Below are positions 42,017-50,244 of a stretch of 54,023 bases of DNA, piece by piece. This DNA is from Sulfuritalea sp. (GTDB lineage: Bacteria > Pseudomonadota > Gammaproteobacteria > Burkholderiales > Rhodocyclaceae): positions 1 to 54,023 of the forward strand of contig JALHPU010000030.1 in NCBI GenBank assembly GCA_022842325.1, written 5' to 3'. Under the pieces are notes generated by a model. That model was not told where the DNA came from, did not search any database, and saw only the letters and a list, made by a program, of their open reading frames with translations. Position numbers and translations under genes: made by a program. Numbering within the stretch: the stretch's first letter is position 1; the number at the start of each line of letters is the position of its first letter.

Positions 42017-42877
42017 TTATAAGGCGGCCGCGATTCCGGCGGCGACGGTCGGATAGTGCAGGCGCAGGCGCAGTTCCCGCTTCATCCGCGAGTTGTCGAG
42101 TCTGCGCGATTCGCTCATGAACGACCACTGCATCGGCGGTACGGTGCGGCGTACTTCCTCGCGTGGCAGGCGCGGCGCGCGCGGCAGGGCGAAGGCATCG
42201 GCCAGCGCATCGAACCATTCGCCCATCGCCAGCGACGAGTCGTCGTTGATGTTGTACGCGCGGTTGGCGCGGCCCCGCGTCAGGGCGGCGATGCAGGCGC
42301 GGCCGAGGTCTTCGGCGTGGATGTGGTTGGTATGGCTGTCTTCGGCGTGCAGCATCAGCGGCAGGCGCTTGTGCAGGCGTTCCAGCGGCAGCCGGTCTGC
42401 AGCGTAGATGCCCGGCGCGCGCAGGATGCTGACGCGGCATCCCGCGTGGCGGCCGAAGCGGCGTAGACGCCGTTCGGCGTCGATGCGCCGTACCGCCCGC
42501 GCCGACTGTGCGGCAAGTGCCCGTGTCTCGCGAACCCAGGCGCCGCCGCAATCGCCATAGACGCCGCTGGTGCTGATGTAGACCAGCTGGCGTGGTAGAC
42601 TTTTTCCGCGCTGCAGGGCGGCAATCAGGTTGCGTGTGCGCCGGTCGTCATTGCCTTGCGACGGCGGCGGCGCAGCGTGGATCACGGCATCGCTGATGCC
42701 GGCAAGCCGTGTCAGGGTGTCGGGCCGGTCGAGATCGCCTTCGATTTGGGTGATGCCCAGCGCGGCCAGTTGCGGGTCGCGGCTGCGTACCAGGGCCAGG
42801 ACATGCCAGCGCAATACAAGTCGTGGCAACGTGCGGCGCATGACGTCGCCGCAGCCGATTATCAGCAATCTTCGCAT
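42017..42877 (-). CDS. NAD(P)-dependent SDR-type epimerase/dehydratase (YeeZ-like)
   Basis: This 286-residue extended SDR-fold protein has a glycine motif RLLIIGCGDVMRRTLPRL that departs from the usual GxxGxxG. It has a YISTSGVYGDCGG active-site-like segment (Ser and Tyr) and RAPGIYAADRLPLERL. The substrate is unknown. The family resembles E. coli YeeZ. The start at 42877 is the ATG closest to the homologous onset; the frame beyond it overlaps the divergent reductase gene. It may share an operon with hemJ. Confidence 0.82.
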   Translation of the reverse strand: MRRLLIIGCGDVMRRTLPRLVLRWHVLALVRSRDPQLAALGITQIEGDLDRPDTLTRLAGISDAVIHAAPPPSQGNDDRRTRNLIAALQRGKSLPRQLVYISTSGVYGDCGGAWVRETRALAAQSARAVRRIDAERRLRRFGRHAGCRVSILRAPGIYAADRLPLERLHKRLPLMLHAEDSHTNHIHAEDLGRACIAALTRGRANRAYNINDDSSLAMGEWFDALADAFALPRAPRLPREEVRRTVPPMQWSFMSESRRLDNSRMKRELRLRLHYPTVAAGIAAAL

Positions 42878-42891
42878 TGGACAATTATCGC

Positions 42892-43935
42892 ATGGCCTCA
42901 GTTGCCCCCTCATTTCGCGTCACGCTGCAACCCAGCGGGCACAGCTTCAGCACCGACGGCAGCGAGCCGGTATTGCAGGCGGCGCTCGATGCCGGCCTGA
43001 CATTGCCCTACGGCTGCCGCAATGGCGCCTGCGGCGCCTGCAAGGGCAAGGTGCTCGACGGTCTGGTGGACCATGGCGCGGCACAGGACCAAGCTCTGTC
43101 CACGGCGGATCGCGCCGCGGGGCTGACGCTGTTCTGTTGCGCCAAGCCGCTCTCCGATCTGGTGCTCGAATGCCGCGAAGTCGGCACGGCCAAGGACATC
43201 CCGGTCAAGATCATGCCCTGCCGCGTACAGCAGATCGAACGCGTCGCCGACGATGTCATCGTGTTGAGCTTGAAACTTCCCGCCAACGAGCGCCTGCAGT
43301 TTCTCGGCGGGCAGTACATCGAGTTCATGCTCAAGGACGGCAAGCGGCGCGCGTTTTCCATCGCCAATGCCCCGCATGACGACGGCTTTCTGCAGGTACA
43401 CGTGCGTCGGATCGACGGCGGCGAGTTCACCGGTCATGTGTTTTCCGGCATGAAGGAGAAGGACATCCTGCGCTTCCAGGGCCCCTACGGCAGCTTTTTC
43501 CTGCGCGAAGACTCGCCCAAGCCGGTGATCCTGGTGGCCGGCGGCACCGGCTTCGCCCCGATCAAGGCGCTGGTCGAACATGCCCTGCACAACCACGTCG
43601 CGCGGCCCATGTATCTCTATTGGGGCGCGCGCAATCGTGGCGGGCTCTACCTGCCCGAGTTGCCCGCGGCCTGGGCGGCGGCGCACCCGCATCTCCATTA
43701 CGTGCCGGTGCTGTCGGATGCCGCGCCGCAGGATGCCTGGAGCGGGCGCAGCGGCCTGGTGCACCGCGCGGTGCTGGAAGACCATGCCGACTTGTCCGCG
43801 TATCAGGTTTACGCCTGCGGTGCGCCAGCCATGATCGATGTCGCGCGTGCCGAGTTCGTTGCGCATGGCCTGCCGCCGGAAGAGTTCTTTGCCGACGCTT
43901 TCACCTTCGCCACCGCCGTTCCCGAGCCGGCATGA
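42892..43935 (+). CDS. 2Fe-2S ferredoxin-domain NAD(P)H-flavin reductase (CDP-6-deoxy-delta-3,4-glucoseen reductase-like)
   Basis: This 347-residue electron-transfer protein has an N-terminal plant-type ferredoxin domain with cluster cysteines C42, C47, C50 and C82 or C83 (CRNGACGAC; LFCCAKP). An FAD domain follows (GQYIEFMLKDGKRRAFSIAN) and then an NAD domain (LVAGGTGFAPIKALVEHAL; YACGAPAMIDVAR). In Betaproteobacteria this family is often named CDP-6-deoxy-delta-3,4-glucoseen reductase, but no sugar-pathway genes are nearby. A general reductase for an oxygenase or another partner is as likely. It overlaps the GST gene by 4 nt and is divergent from the SDR gene. Confidence 0.88.
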   Translation: MASVAPSFRVTLQPSGHSFSTDGSEPVLQAALDAGLTLPYGCRNGACGACKGKVLDGLVDHGAAQDQALSTADRAAGLTLFCCAKPLSDLVLECREVGTAKDIPVKIMPCRVQQIERVADDVIVLSLKLPANERLQFLGGQYIEFMLKDGKRRAFSIANAPHDDGFLQVHVRRIDGGEFTGHVFSGMKEKDILRFQGPYGSFFLREDSPKPVILVAGGTGFAPIKALVEHALHNHVARPMYLYWGARNRGGLYLPELPAAWAAAHPHLHYVPVLSDAAPQDAWSGRSGLVHRAVLEDHADLSAYQVYACGAPAMIDVARAEFVAHGLPPEEFFADAFTFATAVPEPA

Positions 43936-44648
43936 TTACGCTGTACCAGTTTCCGCCGGCGCTCGGTTTGCCCAACGCGAGTCCCTTTTGCCTGAAACTG
44001 GAGTTGTACCTGCGCATGGCGGGCCTGTCCTACCGCAATCACTACACCCTGGAACTGCATCGCGCACCGAAGGGCAAGCTGCCGTGGATCGATGACGACG
44101 GCACGGTGATGGCCGATTCGGGCCTGATCATCGACTACCTGAAACGCACGCATGGCGACCCCCTCGACCGTGGTCTGACGCCGCTGCAGCGCGCCACGGC
44201 GCTGGCGATCACGCGGTTGTGCGAGGAACACCTGTATTGGACGGTGCTCCACGACCGGTGGCTGTCCGCCGAGGGCTGGGCGCTGACGCGGCCGGGCTTC
44301 TTCGGCACCATGCCCTGGCCCTTGCGCGCCATGGTGCCGCTGATCGCGCGGCGCGGCATCCGCGCCGAACTCCATGGCCACGGCATGGGGCGGCACACGC
44401 CGCAGCAGATCCACGCGCTCGGCGTCGCCGATGTCGATGCGCTGGCGGCCCTGCTCGGCGACGAGAGCTTTTTTCTCGGCGCGCAGGCGACGTCCGTCGA
44501 TGCCGTGGCGGCGGCCTTCCTGACCAACATCCTGTTCGTGCCGCTGGAAACCCCGATCAAGGCAGCGGCGGCAGCCCACGCCAATCTGGTCGAGTATTGC
44601 CGGCGCATGGCGCGACAGTATTTTCCGGCCGACTACTCGCCCAGGTAG
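43932..44648 (+). CDS. Glutathione S-transferase family protein
   Basis: This 238-residue protein has an N-terminal thioredoxin-like domain opening TLYQFPPALGLPNASPFCLK, the Ser-Pro-Phe-Cys segment seen in Faxc/metaxin-type GSTs. KLPWIDDDGTVMADSGLIIDYL is the glutathione-site region, and a helical C-terminal domain follows (DALAALLGDESFFLGAQATSVDAVAAAFL). Its substrate is not known. The ATG overlaps the reductase stop. The last 16 nt are antisense to the end of livF, so the operon meets the liv operon tail to tail. Confidence 0.85.
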   Translation: MITLYQFPPALGLPNASPFCLKLELYLRMAGLSYRNHYTLELHRAPKGKLPWIDDDGTVMADSGLIIDYLKRTHGDPLDRGLTPLQRATALAITRLCEEHLYWTVLHDRWLSAEGWALTRPGFFGTMPWPLRAMVPLIARRGIRAELHGHGMGRHTPQQIHALGVADVDALAALLGDESFFLGAQATSVDAVAAAFLTNILFVPLETPIKAAAAAHANLVEYCRRMARQYFPADYSPR

Positions 44649-45322
44649 GCGGCGCGCACGCGCGGATCGGCCAGCAGCGCGGCCGAATGGTCGGCCAGCG
44701 TGATCAGGCCGCTTTCCATGACGTAGCCGCGCGAACAGACCTCCAGTGCGAGCCGGGCGTTCTGCTCGACCAGCAGGATGGTCATGCCCTCCGCGGCGAC
44801 GGCGCGGATCACTTCGAAGACTTTTTCCACCATCAGCGGCGCCAGGCCCATCGAGGGCTCGTCGAGCAGCAGCAGTTTCGGCCGGCCCATCAGCGCGCGG
44901 CCGATCGCCAGCATCTGCTGCTCGCCGCCGGACAGCGTGCCGGCCACCTGCTTGGCGCGCTCCTTGAGGCGCGGCAGCAGGCCATAGACGCGCGCGAAGT
45001 CACCGGCGATGCCGGCGGCATCGCGGCGGTGGTAGGCGCCCATGGCCAGGTTCTCGGCAATCGTCAGGCGGGCGAAGATGCCGCGGCCTTCGGGCACCAG
45101 TGCCAGGCCCCTGCTTATCAGTGCATGGCTGGGCATTGCCTCGATCCGCTCCGCACCATAGTGGATTTCCCCGCGCGACGGAATCATGCGTGCCAGGGCC
45201 TTCAGCGTCGAGGTCTTGCCGGCACCGTTGGCGCCGATCAGGCAGACGATCTCGTTCTGTTCGACGGCGAAGGAAATCCCTTTTACGGCCGCAATCCCGC
45301 CGTAATGAACCTGAAGGTTCAT
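44633..45322 (-). CDS. livF: High-affinity branched-chain amino acid ABC transporter ATP-binding protein LivF
   Basis: This is one of two ATPases of a Liv-type importer. It has Walker A GANGAGKTS, signature LSGGEQQMLA, Walker B LLLLDEPSMGLAP and switch VEQNA. From the ATG at 45322 it has 229 residues and begins MNLQVHYGGIAAVKGIS. That is a few residues shorter than the usual onset with an extra beta-strand before NLxVxYG. There is no ribosome-binding site. The start codon lies inside a 14-bp perfect inverted repeat, and the 88-nt gap to livG is repeat-like. The start region looks rearranged. An in-frame TTG at 45427 overlaps livG and is not favoured. Confidence 0.9.
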   Translation of the reverse strand: MNLQVHYGGIAAVKGISFAVEQNEIVCLIGANGAGKTSTLKALARMIPSRGEIHYGAERIEAMPSHALISRGLALVPEGRGIFARLTIAENLAMGAYHRRDAAGIAGDFARVYGLLPRLKERAKQVAGTLSGGEQQMLAIGRALMGRPKLLLLDEPSMGLAPLMVEKVFEVIRAVAAEGMTILLVEQNARLALEVCSRGYVMESGLITLADHSAALLADPRVRAAYLGE

Positions 45323-45328
45323 TACGGC
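45299..45328 (-). repeat. Perfect 14-bp inverted repeat over the livF start codon
   Basis: On the minus strand the arm GCCGTAATGAACCT (45328-45315) pairs exactly with AGGTTCATTACGGC (45312-45299) around a 2-nt centre. The inner coding arm encodes part of NLQVHYG, so the outer arm is an inverted copy of coding sequence that now carries the ATG. In RNA the start codon would be buried in the stem. Confidence 0.9.
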
Positions 45329-45385
45329 AAGTATTGAACGACCATCCCCCCGGCCCCCTTCCCAAGAAAGAGGGTGACCAGGTCG

Positions 45386-45400
45386 GCTCGCTGCGCTCGA
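45386..45400. repeat. Exact 15-mer GCTCGCTGCGCTCGA, third intergenic copy
   Basis: The 15-mer is identical to 6917-6931 and 40401-40415. All three copies stand in non-coding spacers beside C-rich hairpins. Here it lies in the livG-livF gap, after CCCCCTTCCC...AGAGGGTGACC. Confidence 0.6.
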
Positions 45401-45410
45401 AATTGTCGCG

Positions 45411-46175
45411 TCAGTGGGAGGTGCCAAGGTAGGCCTCGATGACTTTCGGGTTGCTGCGCACCGTCTCGGGCACGTCCTCGGCGATCTTTTCGCCGTAGTC
45501 GAGCACGGCGACGCGGTCGCACAGACCCATGACCAGTTTGACGTCGTGCTCGATCAGCAGCACGGTCAGGCCGTCCTTGCGCAATCCTTCGATCAGTCCG
45601 CGCAGCGCCGTCGTCTCGGTTGCGTTCATGCCGGCGGCCGGTTCGTCGAGTGCCAGCAGCTTTGGCTCGGTGGCCAGCGCGCGGGCGATTTCCAGCCGCC
45701 GCTGGTCGCCATACGACAGGTGCCGGGCCAGGTCGTCGGCGCGGTCGGCGATGCCGACGTAATGCAGCAGCTCGTCGGCACGGCGGCGGATCGCGGCTTC
45801 CTCGGTGCGTTCGGCACGGGTGCGCAGGATGGCCTGGATCACCCCGGCACGGGTGCGCACGTGGCGGCCGACCATGACGTTTTCCAGCGCCGTCATGTTG
45901 CCGAACAGGCGGATGTTCTGGAAAGTGCGCGCGATGCCGGCCGCGGCCACCGCATGCGGACTCTCCAGATTCAGCGGCGCGCCGGCGAACAGCACCTGGC
46001 CGCCGTCGCGCGGATAGAGCCCGGTGAATACGTTGAACAGCGTGGTCTTGCCGGCGCCGTTGGGCCCGATCAGGCCGTAGATTTCGCCGCTGGCGATGGT
46101 CAGCGAGACATCCTTCAATGCCTGCACGCCGCCGAAGCGTTTGGTAATGCCGCTGGCTTCGAGCAGGACGGTCAC
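45411..46175 (-). CDS. livG: High-affinity branched-chain amino acid ABC transporter ATP-binding protein LivG
   Basis: This is the second ATPase of the importer. It has 254 residues from a GTG at 46175 that overlaps the livM stop (GTGA). The longer frame to 46220 lies within livM. Walker A is GPNGAGKTT, the family-typical TFQNIRLFGNMTALENVMVG follows, then signature LSYGDQRRLEIARAL, Walker B LLALDEPAAGMN and switch IEHD. The C-terminal VRSNPKVIEAYLG is the LivG-type end. Confidence 0.94.
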   Translation of the reverse strand: MTVLLEASGITKRFGGVQALKDVSLTIASGEIYGLIGPNGAGKTTLFNVFTGLYPRDGGQVLFAGAPLNLESPHAVAAAGIARTFQNIRLFGNMTALENVMVGRHVRTRAGVIQAILRTRAERTEEAAIRRRADELLHYVGIADRADDLARHLSYGDQRRLEIARALATEPKLLALDEPAAGMNATETTALRGLIEGLRKDGLTVLLIEHDVKLVMGLCDRVAVLDYGEKIAEDVPETVRSNPKVIEAYLGTSH

Positions 46176-47227
46176 ACCCGCCCCTCGTTGAGTTCGCGCC
46201 GGTGGCGCGTTTCCGGCCACAGCCCGGCCGGGCGGAAGCGCATGGTCAGCACCAGCGCGGCGCCGAACACCAGCATACGCAGCACTTCCGGATCGACCAA
46301 CAGCTTGCCGAACAGCGCGATCTGCGCCGGCTCGACGGTGTAGCGCAGCAGTTCGGGAACGAAGGAGAGCAGCACGGCGCCGGCGATCACGCCCCAGATG
46401 TTGCCCATGCCGCCCAGCACCACCATCGCCAGGATCATGATCGATTCGTTGAGGACGAAGCTTTCCGGGCTGACGAAGGTCTGCATCGCGGCGAACATGC
46501 CGCCGGCGATGCCGCCGAAGGAGGCGCCCATGGCGAAGGCCAGCAGCTTGATGTTGCGCGTGTTGATGCCGCTGGCCTTGGCCGCGATTTCGTCCTCGCG
46601 GATGGCGACCCAGGCGCGGCCGATGCGCGAATCCTGCAGGCGGCGGTTGATGACGATGACCGCCAGCAGCACCAGCATGAGGAAATAGTAGTACTTGATC
46701 GGGCCGCTGAACACCAGGCCCGCCAGCGTGTCGCTGCCGGCGAAGTTGATTGGGCCGATCTGGAACGAATCGATGCGGCTGATGCCCTTGGGGCCGTTGG
46801 TCAGGTTGATCGGCGCCGAAAGATTGTTCATGAAAATGCGCACGATCTCGCCGAAACCCAGCGTGACGATGGCCAGATAATCGCCGCGCAGGCGCAGGGT
46901 CGGCGCCCCGAGTATGACGCCGGCAATGCAGGCGACGGCGGCGCCGATCGGCAGGATCACCCAGAACGGCAGATGCAGGCCGAAATGCGGCGAGGCCAGC
47001 AGCGCATAGACATAGGCGCCGACGGCATAGAAGGCCACGTAGCCGAGGTCGAGCAGGCCGGCGAAGCCGACCACGATGTTGAGGCCGAGCGAGAGCAGCA
47101 CGAACAGCACCGCGAAGTTGGTGATCCGCACCCAGGCCGTGCCGGCCGAAGCGAGGACAAACGGCAGCGCGATCAGCGCGACGGCGATCAGGGCCAGGCC
47201 GAATTTTTCGCGTGCACTCATGTTCAT
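46172..47227 (-). CDS. livM: Branched-chain amino acid ABC transporter permease LivM
   Basis: This inner-membrane permease has 351 residues and about nine to ten helices. LivM landmarks are LNIVVGFAGLLDLGYVAFYA, LRLRGDYLAIVTLGFGEIVRI (with the EAA-like loop contact) and AWVAIREDEIAAKASGINT. It starts at an ATG that shares one base with the livH stop (GTG three bases earlier is an alternative) and overlaps livG by 4 nt. The permease pair LivH/LivM forms the translocation pore. Confidence 0.94.
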   Translation of the reverse strand: MNMSAREKFGLALIAVALIALPFVLASAGTAWVRITNFAVLFVLLSLGLNIVVGFAGLLDLGYVAFYAVGAYVYALLASPHFGLHLPFWVILPIGAAVACIAGVILGAPTLRLRGDYLAIVTLGFGEIVRIFMNNLSAPINLTNGPKGISRIDSFQIGPINFAGSDTLAGLVFSGPIKYYYFLMLVLLAVIVINRRLQDSRIGRAWVAIREDEIAAKASGINTRNIKLLAFAMGASFGGIAGGMFAAMQTFVSPESFVLNESIMILAMVVLGGMGNIWGVIAGAVLLSFVPELLRYTVEPAQIALFGKLLVDPEVLRMLVFGAALVLTMRFRPAGLWPETRHRRELNEGRV

Positions 47228-48222
47228 CACGCGCGCTCCGAAACCCGTTCGCCGAGCAGGCCGGAGGGACGGAACACCAGCACCAGGATCAGCATCAGGA
47301 AGGCGAACACTTCCTGGTAGTTGCTGCCGAACAGCACGAAGTGGGCGCCGTCGGCGCAGCGCTCGCCCATCCAGCCGCTGCCTGCGCCGGCGCCGGGCCA
47401 GCGACAGACGTCGGTGAGGTCGCCGATGTAGCCGGTGCCGAGCGCTTCGACCAGGCCGAGCAGGATGCCGCCGAGCATGGCCCCGGCGATGTTGCCGATG
47501 CCGCCCAGCACCGCCGCCGAGAAGGCCTTGAGGCCGAGGCTGAAGCCCATCGTGTAGTGGGCGATGCCATAGTAGCTGCCGTACATGACGCCGGCCATGG
47601 CGCCGAGCCCGGCGCCGATGACGAAGGTGGCGGCGATCACGCGGTCGGCATTGACCCCCATCAGTCCGGCGACATGGACGTTCTCGGCGGTGGCGCGGAT
47701 CGCGATGCCGAAGCGCGTGCGATAGACGAACCAGGACAGGCCGGCCATCATCGCCAATGACATCAGGATGATGGTGATCTGCACGCTGCTGATCGCCGCG
47801 CCGCCGATGGCGAACACCCGGTTGTCGATGATCTGCGGGAAGGCCAGCGGGTTGCGGCCCCAGATCAGCAGGGCCAGGTGCTGCAGGATGATCGACATGC
47901 CGATCGCGGTGATCAGTGGTGCCAGTCGCGGCGCGTGGCGCAGCGGGCGATAGGCGGCGCGTTCCAGCAGGTAGCCCATCGCCATGCAGGCCGGAATCGC
48001 CGCGATGACGCCGGCCAGTACGATGACCAGCGGCGGCAGGGCGCTGCCGGCGAGCGAGGTGATGACCGAAAACGCCACCATGGCGCCGATCATGACGACT
48101 TCGCCGTGGGCGAAGTTGATCAGCTGGATGACACCGTAGACCATCGTGTAACCCAGCGCGACCACGGCGTAGACGCTGCCGGTGGTGAGGCCGTTGATGA
48201 TCTGCTGCAGCAGGATGTCCAT
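47227..48222 (-). CDS. livH: Branched-chain amino acid ABC transporter permease LivH
   Basis: This 331-residue permease opens DILLQQIINGLTTGSVYAVV, followed by GYTMVYGVIQLINFAHGEV and IAIRATAENVHVAGLMGVNAD. The C-terminal SNYQEVFAFLMLILVLVFRP SGLLGERV is typical. A loop before this end (DVCRWPGAGAGSGWMGERCA and a few residues more) looks longer than in common LivH proteins and carries two cysteines. Upstream, a terminator and a repeat separate it from livK, so permease expression probably depends on read-through. Confidence 0.93.
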   Translation of the reverse strand: MDILLQQIINGLTTGSVYAVVALGYTMVYGVIQLINFAHGEVVMIGAMVAFSVITSLAGSALPPLVIVLAGVIAAIPACMAMGYLLERAAYRPLRHAPRLAPLITAIGMSIILQHLALLIWGRNPLAFPQIIDNRVFAIGGAAISSVQITIILMSLAMMAGLSWFVYRTRFGIAIRATAENVHVAGLMGVNADRVIAATFVIGAGLGAMAGVMYGSYYGIAHYTMGFSLGLKAFSAAVLGGIGNIAGAMLGGILLGLVEALGTGYIGDLTDVCRWPGAGAGSGWMGERCADGAHFVLFGSNYQEVFAFLMLILVLVFRPSGLLGERVSERA

Positions 48223-48246
48223 GGTCGGGGAGCGCTCGAATCCGGA

Positions 48247-48278
48247 GGATACCGCCCCCGCATCCCGCGGGGACATAA
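48247..48278 (-). repeat. TTATG-hairpin-CGGTATCC repeat behind livK
   Basis: On the minus strand TTATG (48278-48274) is followed by the stem CCCCGC-GGGAT-GCGGGG and CGGTATCC (48254-48247). It starts in the T tract of the livK terminator. The ends match the copy at 28651-28681 while the stem sequence differs. Confidence 0.6.
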
Positions 48279-48279
48279 A

Positions 48280-48311
48280 AACGGGGAAGGCGCTGAAGCG
48301 TCTTCCCCGTT
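48280..48311 (-). terminator. Intrinsic terminator between livK and livH
   Basis: AACGGGGAAG / CTTCCCCGTT form a 10-bp stem, with a further inner pairing (ACGCTTCAGCGC), followed on the minus strand by TTTTT. It lies 19 nt after the livK stop and would give more substrate-binding protein than permease and ATPase. Confidence 0.85.
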
Positions 48312-48330
48312 GGTGGCGAGCGGCGGCGGC

Positions 48331-49677
48331 TTACTTGGCTGGAGCAGGTGCCGGAGCCGAAGCAGGTGCGGCGGGTGCCGCCGGAGCCGGAGCTGCTGCG
48401 GGCGCTGCAACCGCCGGTGCCCCAGCCGCAGGAGTCGGCGCTGGCGCTACGGCGGCCGGTGCCGGCGCGGTGGCCTGGGCGTATTCGTCGAGGGTCATCG
48501 ACTTGCCGCTCTTGAGGATGGCGACCGGCGTGATCTTGCCTTCCTTGAGCGTGAATATCGTCATCTCGGCATCCTTGCGGTCGCCCTTCTCGTCGAACTG
48601 GATGTTGCCGCTGGCGCCGTTGTAGTTGCTGGCCGCGAGTGCCGCCAGGTACTTGGCCGGATCGGGCGAATCGGCCTTCTTCATCGCCTCGATCAGCAGA
48701 TTGGCGGCGTCGTAGGTGAAGGGCGAGTAGAGGATGGGATCGACCTTGAACTTGGCCTTGTAGGCGTCAAGGAATTTCTTGCCCGCCGCCTGGACCGGGA
48801 TGCCGGCCTGCGAGCAGAGCAGGCCTTCCGCCGCGGGACCGGCGAGCTCGGCCATTTTGTCGGTGCAGGCGCCGTCGCCGAAGGCGAACACGGCGGTGAT
48901 CTTGAGTTCGCGCGCCTGCTTGATCAGCGGGCCGGCGGTGGCGTCCATGCCGCCGTAGAACACGGCGTCGGGCCGCTTGCCCTTGACCTTGGTCAGCACG
49001 GCCTTCCAATCGACCGTCTTGTCGGTGCCCTTTTCGCGCGGCAGCACCTTGACGCCGGCGGCCTTGAGGGTCTTCTCGACTTCGTTGGCAAGGCCTTCGC
49101 CGTAGGCGGTGGCGTCGTCGATAACGGCGACGGTCTTCGGCTTGTTCTGGGCGGCGAGATAATTGGCGACAGCCGGACCCTGCTGGTCGTCGCGGCCGAC
49201 GACGCGGAACACGCCTTTGAAGCCCTGCTCGGTCAGCGCCGGGTTGGTGGCGGAGCCGGAAATCATCGGCAGGCTGGCCTGGTTGTAGATGGCCGAGGCG
49301 GGAATCGTGGTGCCCGAGTTGAGATGACCGACGACGCCGGCGACCTTGGCGTCGACCAGCTTCTGCGCCACGGTGTTGCCGACCTTCGGGTCGGCCTGGT
49401 CGTCTTCCGACAGCAGTTCGAACTTGACCTCGCGACCGCCGAGCTTGACCTTGGCCGCATTGGCTTCGTCGATGGCGAGGCGCGCACCGTTCTCGTTATC
49501 CTTGCCCAGGTGCGCGATGCCGCCGGTGAGCGGGGCGACGCTGCCGATCTTGACCACCAGCGGCGGCGGGGGCGGTGCCTGGACCGGCGGCGGCGGGGGC
49601 GGTTCTTCCTTGCTGCAGCCGATCATGGCAAGCGCGGCGACGACGGAAAGCGAGAGGGCATTGGTAGAAAAATTCAT
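48331..49677 (-). CDS. livK: Branched-chain amino acid ABC transporter substrate-binding protein, lipoprotein-like
   Basis: This 448-residue type I periplasmic-binding protein has KIGSVAPLTGGIAHLGKDNENG, the GVVGHLNSGTTIPASAIYNQ ligand segment and ISGSATNPALTEQGF. The leader ends LAMIGC at residue 21, a plausible lipobox, followed by a proline stretch (residues about 26-39). The C-terminus carries an unusual Ala/Pro-rich tail of about 45 residues. A lipid anchor plus a flexible stalk is more common in Gram-positive binding proteins. GGAG precedes the ATG. The ligand (Leu/Ile/Val or another organic acid) cannot be told from sequence. Confidence 0.88.
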   Translation of the reverse strand: MNFSTNALSLSVVAALAMIGCSKEEPPPPPPVQAPPPPPLVVKIGSVAPLTGGIAHLGKDNENGARLAIDEANAAKVKLGGREVKFELLSEDDQADPKVGNTVAQKLVDAKVAGVVGHLNSGTTIPASAIYNQASLPMISGSATNPALTEQGFKGVFRVVGRDDQQGPAVANYLAAQNKPKTVAVIDDATAYGEGLANEVEKTLKAAGVKVLPREKGTDKTVDWKAVLTKVKGKRPDAVFYGGMDATAGPLIKQARELKITAVFAFGDGACTDKMAELAGPAAEGLLCSQAGIPVQAAGKKFLDAYKAKFKVDPILYSPFTYDAANLLIEAMKKADSPDPAKYLAALAASNYNGASGNIQFDEKGDRKDAEMTIFTLKEGKITPVAILKSGKSMTLDEYAQATAPAPAAVAPAPTPAAGAPAVAAPAAAPAPAAPAAPASAPAPAPAK

Positions 49678-49786
49678 GGCGAAGCTCCGTTCGGATCGTG
49701 GATAGCGGGATGGTGAATCAGGCCCGCGGATTCTTGCCTTCTGTCATGGACTTGTCAACGCTGTCCGGCGGTCGCCGGCAGACGAC

Positions 49787-49825
49787 AAAAAGGCCAGCCC
49801 CACTCAGCGCGGGACTGGCCTTTTC
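49787..49825 (-). terminator. Intrinsic terminator after the class I cytochrome c gene
   Basis: AAAAAGGCCAGCCCC and GGGACTGGCCTTTT form a long stem (about 13 bp with one bulge) followed by T on either strand. It lies 18 nt after the cytochrome stop codon. Confidence 0.85.
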
Positions 49826-49842
49826 TGATGCTTGCGGCGGGA

Positions 49843-50151
49843 TTACTTGGCGCCGGCGAGAATCCACTTGATCAGGGTCTTCAGATCCTCGTCCTTGACT
49901 GCGGCATTCGGCGGCATCGGGATCTGGCCCCAGTTGCCCTTGCCACCCTTGCGGACCTTGTCGACCAGCATCGCTTCGTCGGCGGCCTTGTACTTCTTGG
50001 CGACTTCCTGATAGGCGGGGCCGACCAGCTTCTTGTCGACTGCATGGCAGGCCATGCAGCCGCTCTTGGTGGCGAGGTCCTTGTTGGCGAATGCCGGGGC
50101 CGAAGCCATGACGCCGGCAGCAACCAGCGCGGAGATCAATACCGATTTCAT
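49843..50151 (-). CDS. Class I cytochrome c (c551/c8 type)
   Basis: This 102-residue periplasmic mono-heme cytochrome has a signal peptide ending APAFA (residue 22). The heme site is CMACH (C32, C35, H36), GPAYQEVAKKY is the family segment, and the axial methionine is M79 in QIPMPPNAAV. It closes with the LIKWILAG helix. Such c551/c8 proteins carry electrons to terminal oxidases or nitrite reductase. AAGGAA precedes the ATG and a terminator follows, so it is a single-gene unit. Confidence 0.93.
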   Translation of the reverse strand: MKSVLISALVAAGVMASAPAFANKDLATKSGCMACHAVDKKLVGPAYQEVAKKYKAADEAMLVDKVRKGGKGNWGQIPMPPNAAVKDEDLKTLIKWILAGAK

Positions 50152-50244
50152 ATTTAGTTCCTTGTCGTGTGGATGGGAATGAATGTGCCGGGCAAAACGC
50201 TGCGAATCCTACCGCACCCCGGGTCCTGCTGGAAATGCTTCAGA

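Noticed and set aside
45323..45427. N-terminal extension of livF to a TTG at 45427
   Set aside because: The added residues are translated repeat DNA, overlap livG, and do not match LivF N-termini.
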